This document shows, one piece after another, positions 44,381 to 55,312 of a stretch of 64,000 bases of DNA. Positions within the stretch are counted from its first letter, which is position 1. Each line of letters opens with the position of its first letter. The translations under genes were made by a program, and so were the position numbers. The DNA comes from Hymenopus coronatus. Lineage: Eukaryota; Arthropoda; Insecta; Mantodea; Hymenopodidae. The notes under the pieces were generated by a model that saw only the letters and a program-made list of their open reading frames with translations, was not told where the DNA came from and did no database searches. Location: the NCBI GenBank assembly GCA_030762935.1, contig CM060900.1, forward strand, positions 112,062,620 through 112,126,619. The letters are read 5' to 3'.

Positions 44381-45339
44381 AATAAAAATTAAAGTATATT
44401 ATAAAAATAAATAATTTAAGTAAAGTATACAAAAATAATAACCAAATGGAATTAAAATAATTTATAATAAGTGAATTATAACATTACAGTATATATTAAC
44501 AATAAATAACAAATAAATAATGTAAAACAAACATACTGATAATAGTATTAGTAAAGATAATAATTATACTTATGTACATATAATAGTAATGTAAATTGAA
44601 TAGATTACTGTTTAAATAATGCATTACTTAGAAGAAATGTATTAAATATAAAATCGTAATTGTAAATATTTAAAGTCATAAGTAATTGTTATGTTTAAAC
44701 TGTTCTAGTGTAGTTGTAGTGTTAAGTAACTGTAAAATTATAAATGCGATGAATTATGATTTTTAAAGTTGAATAAATCTGGTTTGGAATTCATGCCCCA
44801 GTTAAGAAATTGAGAACCTCGTCACACACCTTCACCGCCAGTCCATTTCGGAAATCTAATGCTGTTTCCGGAATTAAAATTTTCTGTATGGAAAATAAGC
44901 TTTGATAACCTCTTAATGGATATTCATTATGTGTATCACCGCTTCTTGAAAGACAAATGTAATAGGACACTGTTTCGGTGAACATTATATTGTGATGAAT
45001 GTCAGGCTTTGCAAGACCTGTTTTCATCCCCTCTGAAGCCAACGATACCAATAACACATTTTTTGCTGTATAATGAACCCTGAAAGACATAAAATTCCAC
45101 ATCAAAAACAGTGCTCGAAGGTTATATGCGCAGGCGGGAACTTCTATAAGGAGCTACTGAAATGTATTCTTCACTAAAATTAGAATTTAAATGATTTTGA
45201 AAACTGTATAGAAAGATCGCAGAAGGTCTGGTGTATAAAATCAAAAGAATTAATTAATCAAAATATATAGTAATTCTTTTCTTATTGAGTAATGGACCTT
45301 ACCATTAAAAGCATCCGCCACACACACACACATACACAG
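44381..45339. other. AT-rich; no recognised gene
   Basis: 44381-44780 is extremely AT-rich. A 104-codon minus-strand frame (44791-45105) lacks a recognisable domain. Confidence 0.35.
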
Positions 45340-46694
45340 CCGTTTTTAAAAATTGCAACACCAAGAAGGAAAGTCATGAATTTAATACCACTGATTAGGT
45401 ACATGACAAGTAACAAATAGTACACTTTTCAAACCTTTGAGCCCTTATATTCAGTATTTGGCGTGGCCTCCATGCGCTGCAATTAGAGCTGCTATACGTC
45501 TTGGCATTGTATCAAAAAGGTTCTGAGTAAGTTCCTGAGGGATTTCCCTCCACGCAGTTTCTATCAAGCCCACAAATCCGGACACTGGTTACTGGAGGAC
45601 CGTGATGCACCAGCTGTCGACCAACCAAATCCCAGACATGTCCGATGGGCGACATCACAGACGAATGTGCACGTCAGGGAAGCAATGGTACCCGTCGCTC
45701 TTCAACGAAGGCTTCTACATTCCTCGCAATATACGGTCGGGCATTGTCCTGCTGAAATGTGACCTGTGGAGATGCCTGTAGCACGGGGAGTACCTCGGGC
45801 TCTACAACCATCTGTAGCTACGGCTGCTGTTCAAAGAGCCCTCAATTCGTAGGAGGCGAGATCGGTTGTTGTAATCATCACACCTGAAGTTTGTCCGCTA
45901 TGCCGCTCAACAATGCAGCCCTCCAGGTTGCACCCACCTCGGTACCGCCGGACACGTATGTGGCCATCGCTGTAGGACACATTGAAGCGGGACTCGTCTG
46001 AAAAGACTACATTTTGTCACTCAGCATCACAGTGATGGTGTTCACGTTCCTAATAGTCGGAGGAGCTTGTGGTTTCTAGACAATGGAATCTGACGTAGTG
46101 ACATGTGTGCAACCATTTCAACCTGCAGTAGATGGCAAGGAACCCTTGATGTAGACAAGTGCACACCTGTTGCAGTGCTCAAGCGTCGAGTCAACACTGT
46201 GGATGAAGCGTACGGTCCGTTGTGGTCGTGCGGACAAGATGGCGGTCATCATGTGCTGTGGTCATCTTCCGTGGTCCAGTACCCACTCTTCGCTGCGTAC
46301 GACATTCATCTATCCACTGCTTTCATATACGCATCACTGTTGTAGCAGCATGCCCTGTACAAGACGAAATGTCACAGTATAACAAACCCGCTTCCCGGAG
46401 ACCTAACATTCTGCCCCGTTCGAACTCTCTCACATGCCAATATAGCTCCCTTTGACATTGACGAGGCATACTGGCAATCACTTTATTGTTTCCACCTTGT
46501 TTGACAGCTCTGCACTGACTACACTTGGTGTAACACTGTTCTTGTCGGACCGACACGACAGGGCTCTGCTCGGCCTACGTGTACCCCATCTCTCTGCAAA
46601 CCTAATCACTTATTGCTTGCACACTTTTCTACACTTCCACTACGTTTGGATTTTTCAGGACATTTTTTCTTGTTGTTGCAATTTTCACAAACGG
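45340..46694 (-). mobile_element. Tc1-like transposon relic with both inverted ends
   Basis: The left end CCGTTTTTAAAAATTGCAAC continues with ACCAAGAAGG. The right end in reverse complement is CCGTTTGTGAAAATTGCAAC, continuing with AACAAGAAAA. TA follows the right end (46695-46696); the left flank is CAG, so a TA duplication is not preserved there. At 1355 bp the length suits a shortened Tc1-like element. Confidence 0.85.
45460..46469 (-). pseudogene. Tc1-like transposase pseudogene, catalytic residues lost
   Basis: The minus-strand start at 46469 gives MPRQCQRELYWHVREFERGR, then LREAGLLYCDISSCTGH and ATTVMRI, the N-terminal helix-turn-helix of a widespread arthropod Tc1-like family. The middle is broken by many stops, and the region of the first catalytic aspartate is unrecognisable. 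The second catalytic block is intact as TFQQDNARPYIARNVEAF (aspartate codon 45746-45748). In the third, the usual SPDMSPIEHVWD reads SSVMSPIGHVWD, so the third catalytic acidic residue has become glycine. The C-terminal QLVHHGPP motif follows. Confidence 0.85.
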
Positions 46695-46729
46695 TAGTGA
46701 ACATAATCAGAGACTACAAGCCATGCAGT

Positions 46730-47135
46730 AGCGACCTGAATACTCAGGTGTGCTGTGCGACCAAGGGATCTAGTCCATAGGCTTTTCCATTAGGTCGGTA
46801 CCTGCTTTATAATGCGGCCCCCTAGCTCGAGCAAGGGCGGAAGTGCTTACGCCACTTACACGTCAACCCCTAGGGGATGACTACCGAAGAACTCGGTGGC
46901 GGCGACAGCAACCTAACATGCCGTCTACTAACTCTCCAGGCTAGTACCGAAGAACATTGAGGCGTCTATCAAGCCCGCCCAGGTATTATCGCTCAGGCAT
47001 ACCCAATCTCCAATGGGTTTCGGGACCACTACCACGCCAAGTCCAGCCCAACACGAACAGCTCCCTTCTGGAAGGGGCTCGGTAATCAGCCTGGCTACTT
47101 CTAGTAAAGTCAGAAGTATCACAGGTACTTTGGAA

Positions 47136-47138
<3 letters not shown>
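46730..47138 (+). mobile_element. Unclassified GC-rich retroposon-like unit ending in (ATT)n
   Basis: A GC-rich block, unlike its AT-rich surroundings, runs to TACTTTGGAAAAGTATT and directly into a long (ATT)n. A GC-rich body with a trinucleotide tail parallels SINE-H, but the bodies differ, no tRNA-like head was found and there is no second copy here. A LINE 3' UTR is an equally good reading. Confidence 0.4.
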
Positions 47139-47228
<90 letters not shown>

Positions 47229-47295
47229 CATCATCATTATTATCATTATTACTATTATTATTATTATTATTATCACCATTATTATTATCATCAAA
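47139..47295. repeat. (ATT)n microsatellite
   Basis: About thirty uninterrupted ATT units to 47229, then ATC/ATT mixtures to 47295. Tyrosine- and isoleucine-only frames across it are artefacts. Confidence 0.95.
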
Positions 47296-47329
47296 GATTG
47301 AGAGGCATCGTCACAGGTAGCCGGGGTAG

Positions 47330-47590
47330 CCGGGGTCGTTAAGATACGGACTCTTGATCAGAAAATTTGCGTTTCAAATTTCGCCAGAATCTGGCCACCC
47401 TGACTGAGGATTTTTCCAGATTATCCTAACTCCTCATAAATCAAATGCTGGTGAGGCTTACTAAACTTAGGCCTGGAATTTATTTTGTCCAAAATTAATT
47501 TCCCCCTTTCATTTGATTTCATAGTCCGCCACCTGTGGTCGGTTTGCAGTAAGAACAGGTGTTAAACTGTACCCAAAGGACCAGGCTAAC
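47330..47590 (+). mobile_element. SINE-G-like copy 2 (degenerate)
   Basis: TTTCAAATTTCGCCAGAATC stands at the B-box position and GAGGATTTTTCCAGATTATCC parallels the AGGATTTTACGTGGTTTTCC block of SINE-G at 12812. The remaining similarity is weak. Confidence 0.4.
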
Positions 47591-47595
47591 GGACA

Positions 47596-50076
47596 TAATA
47601 ATCAAGAAATGAAGTGTCTTGCTGTTTTATTTAAAATACTCTATTGACATTAACTTCATACATTTGTTAATTCGCATGAACAATATAGGTACCTAATATA
47701 TAAGTGAAGAATATTTCATCGAGTAAGCTCCTATAGCACATGCTGTAGGGATTTTCCCGTTTTCAAGAAAAAATGGAACTTAGAATCATAATACAGACTT
47801 CCCACAGAGATGTTGTACTGCAAATATTTTCTTCTACAAAGATATTCAGAGAGGAAATTTAACAGCGAGTTGAGGTTGGAAATGTTCACGACGTCATCTT
47901 GTTGTTTCCTTTTTCTTACCTAAGCAAAGCAATTTGTTGGTAGACTGTAGAGCGACTGTTTGCATTAATGCTTATCCAATCCCCCCTCCATTCTCTCCCC
48001 TAAGCGGCAGGTAGCATCCGCTTGTTTACACTATCCGACAGCTTCTGAGGTTTTGTTATGCGATATTCCTCAACGATAAACACGGCATTATTTAAAGAAC
48101 CGTAGGGGTATTTATTAAAGTTAAAGAGGAAGCAATGAGAATGTGAATAATGCAGGGAGGTAACCATGTTTAAATTACGCTCTTGATTAAAGACAAACCC
48201 TCCAGAAAGAATTACCCTAGCTGTGTGTGTACGCTATGGCTTGGCTGTAAAACAGGGTTCTTATTTCCTTTAAAAGAATCTAAGAAACGATTTATACATG
48301 GTCGAAAGAGCATTAGGGCCCTAAATTTAAGGGAAGGCCTTTAGGATATATGCAGTAAAAGCATAACGAAGTTTATCATCATCAGGGTTAGAAATGTCAT
48401 GCTCTAAAAGTTCTTGTAATATGCATGCAATTATGTCTTTAAAATCTAAGAAAATGGCACCAAAATATTCCCTAAGAATTATCCAATAAGACAATGTACA
48501 TTGTGTTCATATGATGAAATAGGTGCATAGTTAAACTTTACATATGTTACACAAAAACAGACAAAGCTCCAGATACCTAAGAATGTTGCTCCAAGAATGT
48601 ATTATATTTTGGAGATTTGCTTATATCCAAGATGTCTTAAAAGAACATAGTTTACTTTGTATTTTACTTTATGCCATACGTTACCCGGAATGTACATAAA
48701 ATGTTACATGTACATGTTTGATACAGGATAGAATCAAACACGTTTAAGAATAATTTAAGGGCATGCTTATATTTTTCAGCATATAAATTGACCAAAATTC
48801 TTGAAAATGTCGATTTTTGGATTTTAGTACATTAATATACCATGATCCTTGTAGATTAATGAGACGGAGTTATTTTCTACCACTTGGAATTTATACACTT
48901 GTATCGTGACCTTTTAAAATTGAAATTCTAATGGTAACAAATGTCACTTCAAATATTAAAAGACGTGTTTCTCTACTAATTGCATTTCCCAACACAAGTA
49001 AATTTTAGAAATGTTCCTTTTGGTGCTTATTTCAAACAACCAGTTTGATTGTTATACCAGAGAACCTTAATATTATTGTAGGTAAATAAAAACTATCGAA
49101 TTAATTTTTAAATAAGTAAATTAGCATTAAAATGTATTAATCCACAAAAATAATGAAAAATATGAAAGAATACTTTGTCATACTTTTTCCTGCAATAATA
49201 TTTAATTAATTCGAAACTCGTCCGATAGTTTGAAAATGATGTTCTTGGAATGGAAATATGAAATTTTGTTACAGTATTTTGAAAACTGAAGAGAGAGAGT
49301 TAATTTTTAAAACCAAACCTGTTTTTTCTCTCAAAGACTAGTTGATGCAGCTGTCTGAGAATTTTAGAGTTAGTTACACAGAACAATAGATGTGTGTGGT
49401 AAAAATTTAAGAAACATTGAATTTGAAATTTTCACAGGTTGGTCCCCTTAAAATGATTGCAGTCAGATTGGAAAAATGTGCCAATGTAAAGTAAGATGTT
49501 TTTCAACTTCATCTGAGAGAAAATTCTACGCTGTTTAAGTTGAAACAGTTTTTTCTAATTCTAAAAAATTAATAGCTTTTCTGACTGAATCTAAGAGTTA
49601 GCTGAATTCTCTGCGAATGTTATGCAAAACCCTCAGCGGGTTAAAACAGGTTCAGGAGGCAGGAATATTAGGTGATATTTTTCTGAACAGCCGGACGTTA
49701 GATGCATATTATTTACTTCAGGAAAACATTGTATAATTGTTTCTACAGTGCGATGAAGAACATGAAACACAACTTAATTGAATACTGTTATGAAAATTTT
49801 ATGTTATTGTTTTCTCTGCTTTGGTGAAATAGTTTGCTACACGAGTTAAAAATAAAATTACATTGCCATATTTAATATAACTATGTCATATTAATTTCAT
49901 AACAATTTATCTCGTGATGCAACGCCTGAGAGTAATTTAAGGCATGCAGTCTACTGCTTCCTGATTTAAAACACTCATATTACATTTATAATGAAACGTC
50001 TTTCTAAATTAGTTGCTTCGTCAACTGAAATTCAGAGACTCATTTCCTTACTTAATTGCAAGGTAGACGTTACATT
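47596..50076. other. AT-rich desert, no feature recognised
   Basis: 2.5 kb without an ORF of note, known repeat or tandem structure that I can see. Confidence 0.45.
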
Positions 50077-50400
50077 GGCAGCTCTGTAGCTGAGTGGTTA
50101 GACCGCTCGCCTCCCATTTAAGCGGCCCGAGTTCGATCCCAAGCGCCCGCATGTGGGATTTGTGGTGCAACGAAACGGCGTGCGGGTAGGTTTTCTCCGG
50201 GTCCTCCGGTTTCTGCCACTCAATTACTACATCGTCACCTTTCCTTTCATCCACTTCTTCACGTTTATGCCTGGCTGTGCGCCGACCATTCGTTCCCGGT
50301 TCTCCATTCTGTGGTTACATGCCGTTGGCTCCACGACAGGCCCCTGTTTGTAAGTAGGTTTGTCAGTAATGTGGGGAGTGGTAAGCCCACTATTACATTA
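50077..50400 (+). mobile_element. SINE-B copy 3 (complete head)
   Basis: GCTCTGTAGCTGAGTGGTTA (A box), B box AGTTCGATCCC, CGCATGTGGGATTTGTGGTG, TTTCTCCGGGTCCTCCGG, then the type-B 3' part TTATGCCTGGCTGTGCGCCG, GGTTCTCCATTCTGTGG and TGTGGGGAGTGGTAAGCCC. Confidence 0.85.
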
Positions 50401-50483
50401 TTGTAATAATGAGAGGCACGTTTTATGTAAGGCGCTTTAATCAGGCGCATGTATTTTTTTTTCTTTAACCTGGTTGGTCATAA

Positions 50484-50652
50484 ATGATCTCGGGGTCCAT
50501 GGAGCTTAAAGTTACTCAACATTCGTCTTCTCAGGATAAGGGAATACCCCGAAAAAAAACTTATCCGGGCAACTCACCCTAAGCGGGATTCAAACTCGCG
50601 ACCTGTTGAATATGAAGCAGACACAAAACTCTCACACTTCCTGGGCGGGCTT
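50484..50652 (-). mobile_element. SINE-D' copy 2
   Basis: Homologous to 8576-8788. On this strand TTATCCGGGCAACTCACCCT, AAGCGGGATTCAAACTCGCG and ACCTG are shared, as is AAAGTTACTCAACATTCGTC versus ATAGTTACTCGACATTGTC. The tRNA head faces right. Confidence 0.7.
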
Positions 50653-50771
50653 AGACGCATGTTGTTTGATGTACTTCTAAAAATTACGTAAAGTTGGGTT
50701 ACTTATTTTCCACAAATTAATGGCAATTTCTAGGAATGCTTTGTATAGTTCCTATAAAAACTGTAATTCTA

Positions 50772-52018
50772 GGAGGGGCGTTCAACAAGTCCTTAAAAAA
50801 TCCATGAAATTACAAGTATAAAAAAAAATGTGTATTTAGTAACCGTCGTGTCTTACTAATTGGAAGTTGAAGTTTCAGCTATCCCATCACGTGGTTTCGT
50901 TGCCATGGGCGATTGAATCAATCAAACTTGTGCTTCTTTACAAAGATGAGAAAAAAAAAGAGTTACGTGTGGAGATTAAAATCTTTTATTTAAAAGGCTT
51001 ATCACCTAAATAGATAAAAACCAGTTGGAGGAAGTTTAAGGCACATCTGCTCCTGCGTTTGCAACAATTTACCTACAGTTGGATAGATGAATTTAAACGT
51101 GCCGTATATCCACAAATGATGAACATCATTCCGGTCGTTCAGTAAAAATGAGTTACTCGGACATGAGTGATAAAATCCAGTATATGGATTTGAGAGATCG
51201 ACGAATCACAGTAATAGAGGCCACAGGGATATCACCACATACAATTTTCTCAATTTTGCACAAAAAATTAGGTCTGACAACAGTCTCGGCAAAATGGGTA
51301 CCGCATTTGCCCTCAATGGAGAATAAGCGCAATCGTGTGATCGATGTGGAAGCTGGTTTGGCAGTTTTCACTCGCAATCTTGACGAGTTTTACACCAATA
51401 CATGACTATGGATGAAACATGGACACATTAATACACTCCAGAGACAAAATTACAGTCGAAACAGAGTTTTTTTAAAAAGGGAAGCGGCTCCGAAGAAGGC
51501 ATTGGTGGTGAAATCAGCAGACACGGTGATGGCCTCGTTTTTTTTTTTTTTTGTTTTTTTTTGGAAGCACGCGGAATCATCTACATTGGTTACTTGCATA
51601 AAGGAAGATGGAGAGTATCATGCATCGTTATTGCGGTGGTTGAGTGGAGAAATCAAGATGAAACACCCTCATCTGGCAAAGAAAAGGATTCTCTCCCATC
51701 AAGACAATGCAAGGGAGCAGTTTTGAAGGCGAAAATTGTAGAACTAAGGTTCGAATTACAACATACACCGCATTCACCTGACTTGGCCCTCAGTGACGTT
51801 TTCTATATTTCCAAACTTGAAAAACTGGCTCGGCGGAAAACGATTCACTTCTAACGAAGACGTCATCTCCTAAAGAGATGCCTACTTTTTGGAAGGCTTA
51901 AAACAGTTGGAGAAACGCTGAGAAAAGTATATGGAGCTAAAAGGAGATTTTTGAAAAAAAAATACCGAATATAATTTGTTTTTCTACCTTTTTCTAATGT
52001 CTAATTGATCGCGCCTCG
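50772..52018 (+). mobile_element. Mariner-family transposon 2, inactivated
   Basis: The left end GGAGGGGCGTTCAACAAGTC and the right end in reverse complement CGAGGCGCGATCAATTAGAC are inverted repeats, flanked by TA at 50770-50771 and 52019-52020. At 1247 bp it is almost the same length as the mariner at 21256, but the ends and protein differ. Confidence 0.88.
50946..51950 (+). pseudogene. Mariner transposase pseudogene 2
   Basis: From 50946 the frame reads KKKELRVEIKIFYLKGLSPK, then a stop, then WIDEFKR in a shifted frame. After another shift an open stretch (51148-51405) carries DKIQYMDLRDRRITVIEATG, ISPHTIFSILHKKLGL and AKWVPHLPSMENK. The first catalytic block TMDETW survives near 51407 in yet another frame. 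A T-rich insertion (51538-51562) falls in the VMASxFWD block. The second block reads LSHQDNAR (about 51695) and the third HSPDLALSD (about 51775-51800). All three aspartates are still encoded, but the gene is split by at least five frame changes or stops. Confidence 0.85.
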
Positions 52019-52020
52019 TA

Positions 52021-53369
52021 TTTATTACCATACATTCGACCTGTAGAAGTGATTATACATTCGTTTCTGGCACTTTTTTGTAATAATGAGCTTGAGTATT
52101 GCGGTATTAATATGTCAAACCTATTGAAACCTTTTTCAGTGTTCGTTTTACTCTTTTTTACTGCTATAAGCTCCTTGGGAGTTGCAAGTGTTTCACGCAA
52201 TGCCGTGTATGTTTTTCCGGGACTCTTATGCAGTGCGAGTGTGGTACTTTGCACGAATCATTTTGTTAAGATGGCTGCAGTCAGTAATTATGTTTCTAGA
52301 AGGAGCAACAGTGATTGGGCTGTCGTTGCGTGTATTACACATACCAAACTGTACTTCTGGAATGAATTGTTTCTCTTGCTGGAAATGCTTACTGCTCCCT
52401 TCTCTAAAATGCAATATTAAATTTCTAACTACTGTCACTTTTACACTAGCACTATAAAATTGATGCAGTCCCTCAGATTGCGTAACTTCGAAAATTACTG
52501 GTGTTGCCCTAAATTTCTGATTAGACGAACTAACCACAGAATAAAATCTGTGCAATCTATAAACGCATTGACGTTCAATTCCACGGTAGCAGTTAACAAT
52601 TGTTTTTCTCGTTGTTCAAATGAATCAACAATTCCACAATCTAAATTGAAATTACGGAAGTTTCATTTTTGCATTCTTATTTTAATGTGCAGCAAAAAGC
52701 ACAATCTATGTTTTTTGTTTTCTCAAAAAGCTCTTGTTTAGAGAAAAGTTCCATTTATATTTCCGTGTAGTAAATCGCTCGTTTCAATGTTTTATTATTA
52801 AACATTTCCTGAACAGCTTCCCTTAGAATATAAGTCGTAACAGGAACTTCTTGGATTGTTAGAGAATTGCTGTTTTTGATGAATCTCTTTCGCCGTTAAT
52901 GAAGTAGCACAATGCAGCAGTATGTTTACAACGTTCTGATGGGCCAGTTTTGCATTCACATTCACCTTTTATGACTGTCAGAATCCATTTAAAAATAACG
53001 TTTATTTACATAAAAATCATATTCCTGTTTAATACATGTATATACCTAATTAACAATAACTATTTTTGTACTTAAACATACGAGATCTCTCCTTCTCAAA
53101 TAGAAAATAAGTAATAGGAAAAAGTTTTATTTTTAACTGAATAAGGTTGACACCAGTTTTCCGTAAACACTTGCAACATTGTTCTTCTATTATTTATTTC
53201 ACGTCAAATATATATTAACCGAAGATTTGTGTGTGTTTTATGATGAAGGCCAGAAATACGACATGTTCCATTTTTTTTCCGAAATCCAAAGCATACTGCA
53301 CTCGATCGCAAATTAGTTTCAGTAGCCATATCGCTCTGTCTACGCAGAACGAATAGGAGCTATTAATAA
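52021..53369. other. No supportable gene
   Basis: Overlapping open frames of 80-123 codons occur on both strands at 52049-52741. None has a recognisable motif, so no exon is claimed. Confidence 0.35.
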
Positions 53370-53700
53370 CTCCAGGGCACGACAGCTCATAAGGAACTTT
53401 GACCTACCGCACGGTCACTGCGTCCCCAATCTCGATCCATGACAGACGTCATGGATGGGGTGCAGTATTGGAGGGTGAGACGGGTCAGCGCCCCGAATCC
53501 CCCGGTTAATGAGGTCCTCATGACCTGGAGCCGCTACTTCTCCATCAAGTAGCTCCTCAATTGGCCCCCCAAGTATCTCACGAGGCTGAGTGCACCCCGG
53601 AACAGGTCTCCCAGCGGGGGAAAAATCCCCATGCCGGTACCGGGAATAGCACCCAGGTCTCCCGCTTGGTAAGCAGCTGCAGCAGCTCCCGGAAAAAAAC
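53370..53700 (-). mobile_element. SINE-H copy 2 (fuller)
   Basis: On the minus strand a head with GAGACCTGGGTGCTATTCCCGG resembles a tRNA B-box region. It continues CCAGGTCATGAGGACC, TCTCACCCTCCAATACTGC, CCATGACGTCTGTCATGGA, and ends GCTGTCGTGCCCTGGAGTTATT. The last part (53370-53545) is the block shared with 405-578. The GC content is far above the surroundings. Confidence 0.6.
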
Positions 53701-53759
53701 GTTATCGCTTTTGCCACTAGAGGCGCTTATTGTCGAAATGCCAGCACTTTCACGGTCTC

Positions 53760-54067
53760 TATAAGAAACTACCTTCGGAATAACGAGATCACTTTGTAAA
53801 CTCTTGCTCTGTTCGTATTACTTGGCGGTTTCACCTTCGGAATGTTTAATACTGTCTGTAAGCGTAACACCTCGTCACCATTCACAAAGAAACAGACTGG
53901 TTGATCATTGCTAATCTATTCCCCGGTGCAGCGGGCATTTCCTTATTTCAAAGGCAAGCCAACATCACATGCTTCTTTCACAGCGTTGCATCACCTCCCT
54001 CTTCACGTGACTGGATCATTGAATTATTTGCCTCTGTGACAACGTGTGGCTGAGGATCAAACGGTAT
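53760..54067. other. No feature recognised
   Basis: Unique sequence between SINE-H and a D copy. Confidence 0.4.
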
Positions 54068-55042
54068 CCTATCTTTACTTTCTCTAGCACCTTTGTACAA
54101 TATACGTAGTAGATAGAGAAGGTATTGTATTGCACCCAAAAATCGATACCGAGATTTCACAGGAAATGTTTTAGGGTCCCCTGAATAAAGAATAATCATT
54201 TTTAGAAAAAATATTCGGGTCCGTGCGTGACTATGGCAGCAGAACTCAAGAGCGAAAAGTCGGTTAAGTACCAAATTTGCTACTTAAGTTCAGTATAATC
54301 CTAGGATGGACACGAAGATTTTCAGAAAAATCCCCCCACTCCCAGCTATCCTTTACGTGGAACATTTTTCGCAATTTTGATTTTCTCAAAAATAGCTCTA
54401 ATAAATGTTCTTAACTTGGATAAGTAAAGACGGGAAGGTCAATGGTTCAAATCCCGGCTATGGTGTTGAATTAAAATAAATTAAAATTTTCTGAAATTGT
54501 TATATGTTTAAGATATTTTACACAAACGAAATTGATATCCCTAATTTAATGAGAATAGCCTCTGAGGATCTCTTCAGTTTGGATGACCTTTGTATAAATG
54601 CTATACTGTAAGAGACAGACACAAAATTACTATTAAAAATTGTAGATCTTGTTAAAACACACAATTTATGCCATATTCATGTTTCGTAGATTAAACCGCT
54701 TCCGAGATACTCCTCGTTATTGGTTTCAACTTTAAATTATTTAACATTTTCTGAAACGGAAGGTCATCTTTCGTTTCATCTGTCTGTTGTTTTACTTTTG
54801 GCAAGTAAAAGAGAACCGAATTTCGATTGTTTCATTCAGCGATCAGCTTTTAACAGACCTGACTATCGCTTTAGTCTGGTGTATTACCTAATTTCTCTTC
54901 TGCGCACAAGGAGGCAAGTACTAAGACCAACTATTCTAATGTTTATCTGGATTTATCATGATGTGGATAAAAAAATACTCGTTTTTAAGAAAAGTTTGTA
55001 TGTGGAACACTTAGTAAAATTCATGTGAATGGAAACACATAA
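54068..55042 (-). mobile_element. Repeat D, copy 14 (minus, near full length) with nested SINE-E scrap
   Basis: The left edge is TTTACTTTCTCTAGCACC (complement of the D 3' end) and the right edge AAATTCATGTGAATGGAAACAC (complement of the 5' terminus). It includes AGAGAAGGTATTGTATTGC, ACCAAATTTGCTACTTAAG, TTCTCAAAAATAGCTCTAA, GAATAGCCTCTGAGGATCTC and TACTCCTCGTTATTGGTTTC. A SINE-E scrap interrupts it at about 54440-54490. Confidence 0.8.
54440..54490 (+). mobile_element. SINE-E scrap nested in repeat D
   Basis: GGTTCAAATCCCGGCTATGG then TGTTGAATTAAAAT matches the B-box and post-tRNA part of SINE-E. Confidence 0.5.
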
Positions 55043-55164
55043 TATATGTGAAAATAATTGACTATTTAATTAAAATAATTGATTGGAAACCGTCTTCCAC
55101 TTGAATCTCAAGACGTGCCAAATAAACCTAATATTGTTAATTAAATTGTTTTTTCTTTTTTTCT

Positions 55165-55312
55165 TTCACACAAGCCGTGTGTAGGACAGGACTTGGATAG
55201 GTAGAGTCATACTGAAAAATGCAATGCCATAGCCGGGATTTAAACCCCGAATCTTTCGGTTTCTAGGCGGTTGCTCTAACCACTCAGCTACCGTAGAAAT
55301 ATACCGGCATGA
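55165..55312 (-). mobile_element. SINE-E copy 3
   Basis: On the minus strand: CTACGGTAGCTGAGTGGTTA (A box), GGGGTTTAAATCCCGGCTATG, CATTGCATTTTTCAGTATG, CCTGTCCTACACACGGCTTG. It has the clearest tRNA head of the family. Confidence 0.75.

Noticed and set aside
47013..47342. Open frames of poly-tyrosine and poly-isoleucine on opposite strands
   Set aside because: They are translations of the (ATT)n microsatellite.
52049..52741. Overlapping ORFs of 80-123 codons on both strands
   Set aside because: No recognisable motif and both strands equally open, so no exon can be supported.
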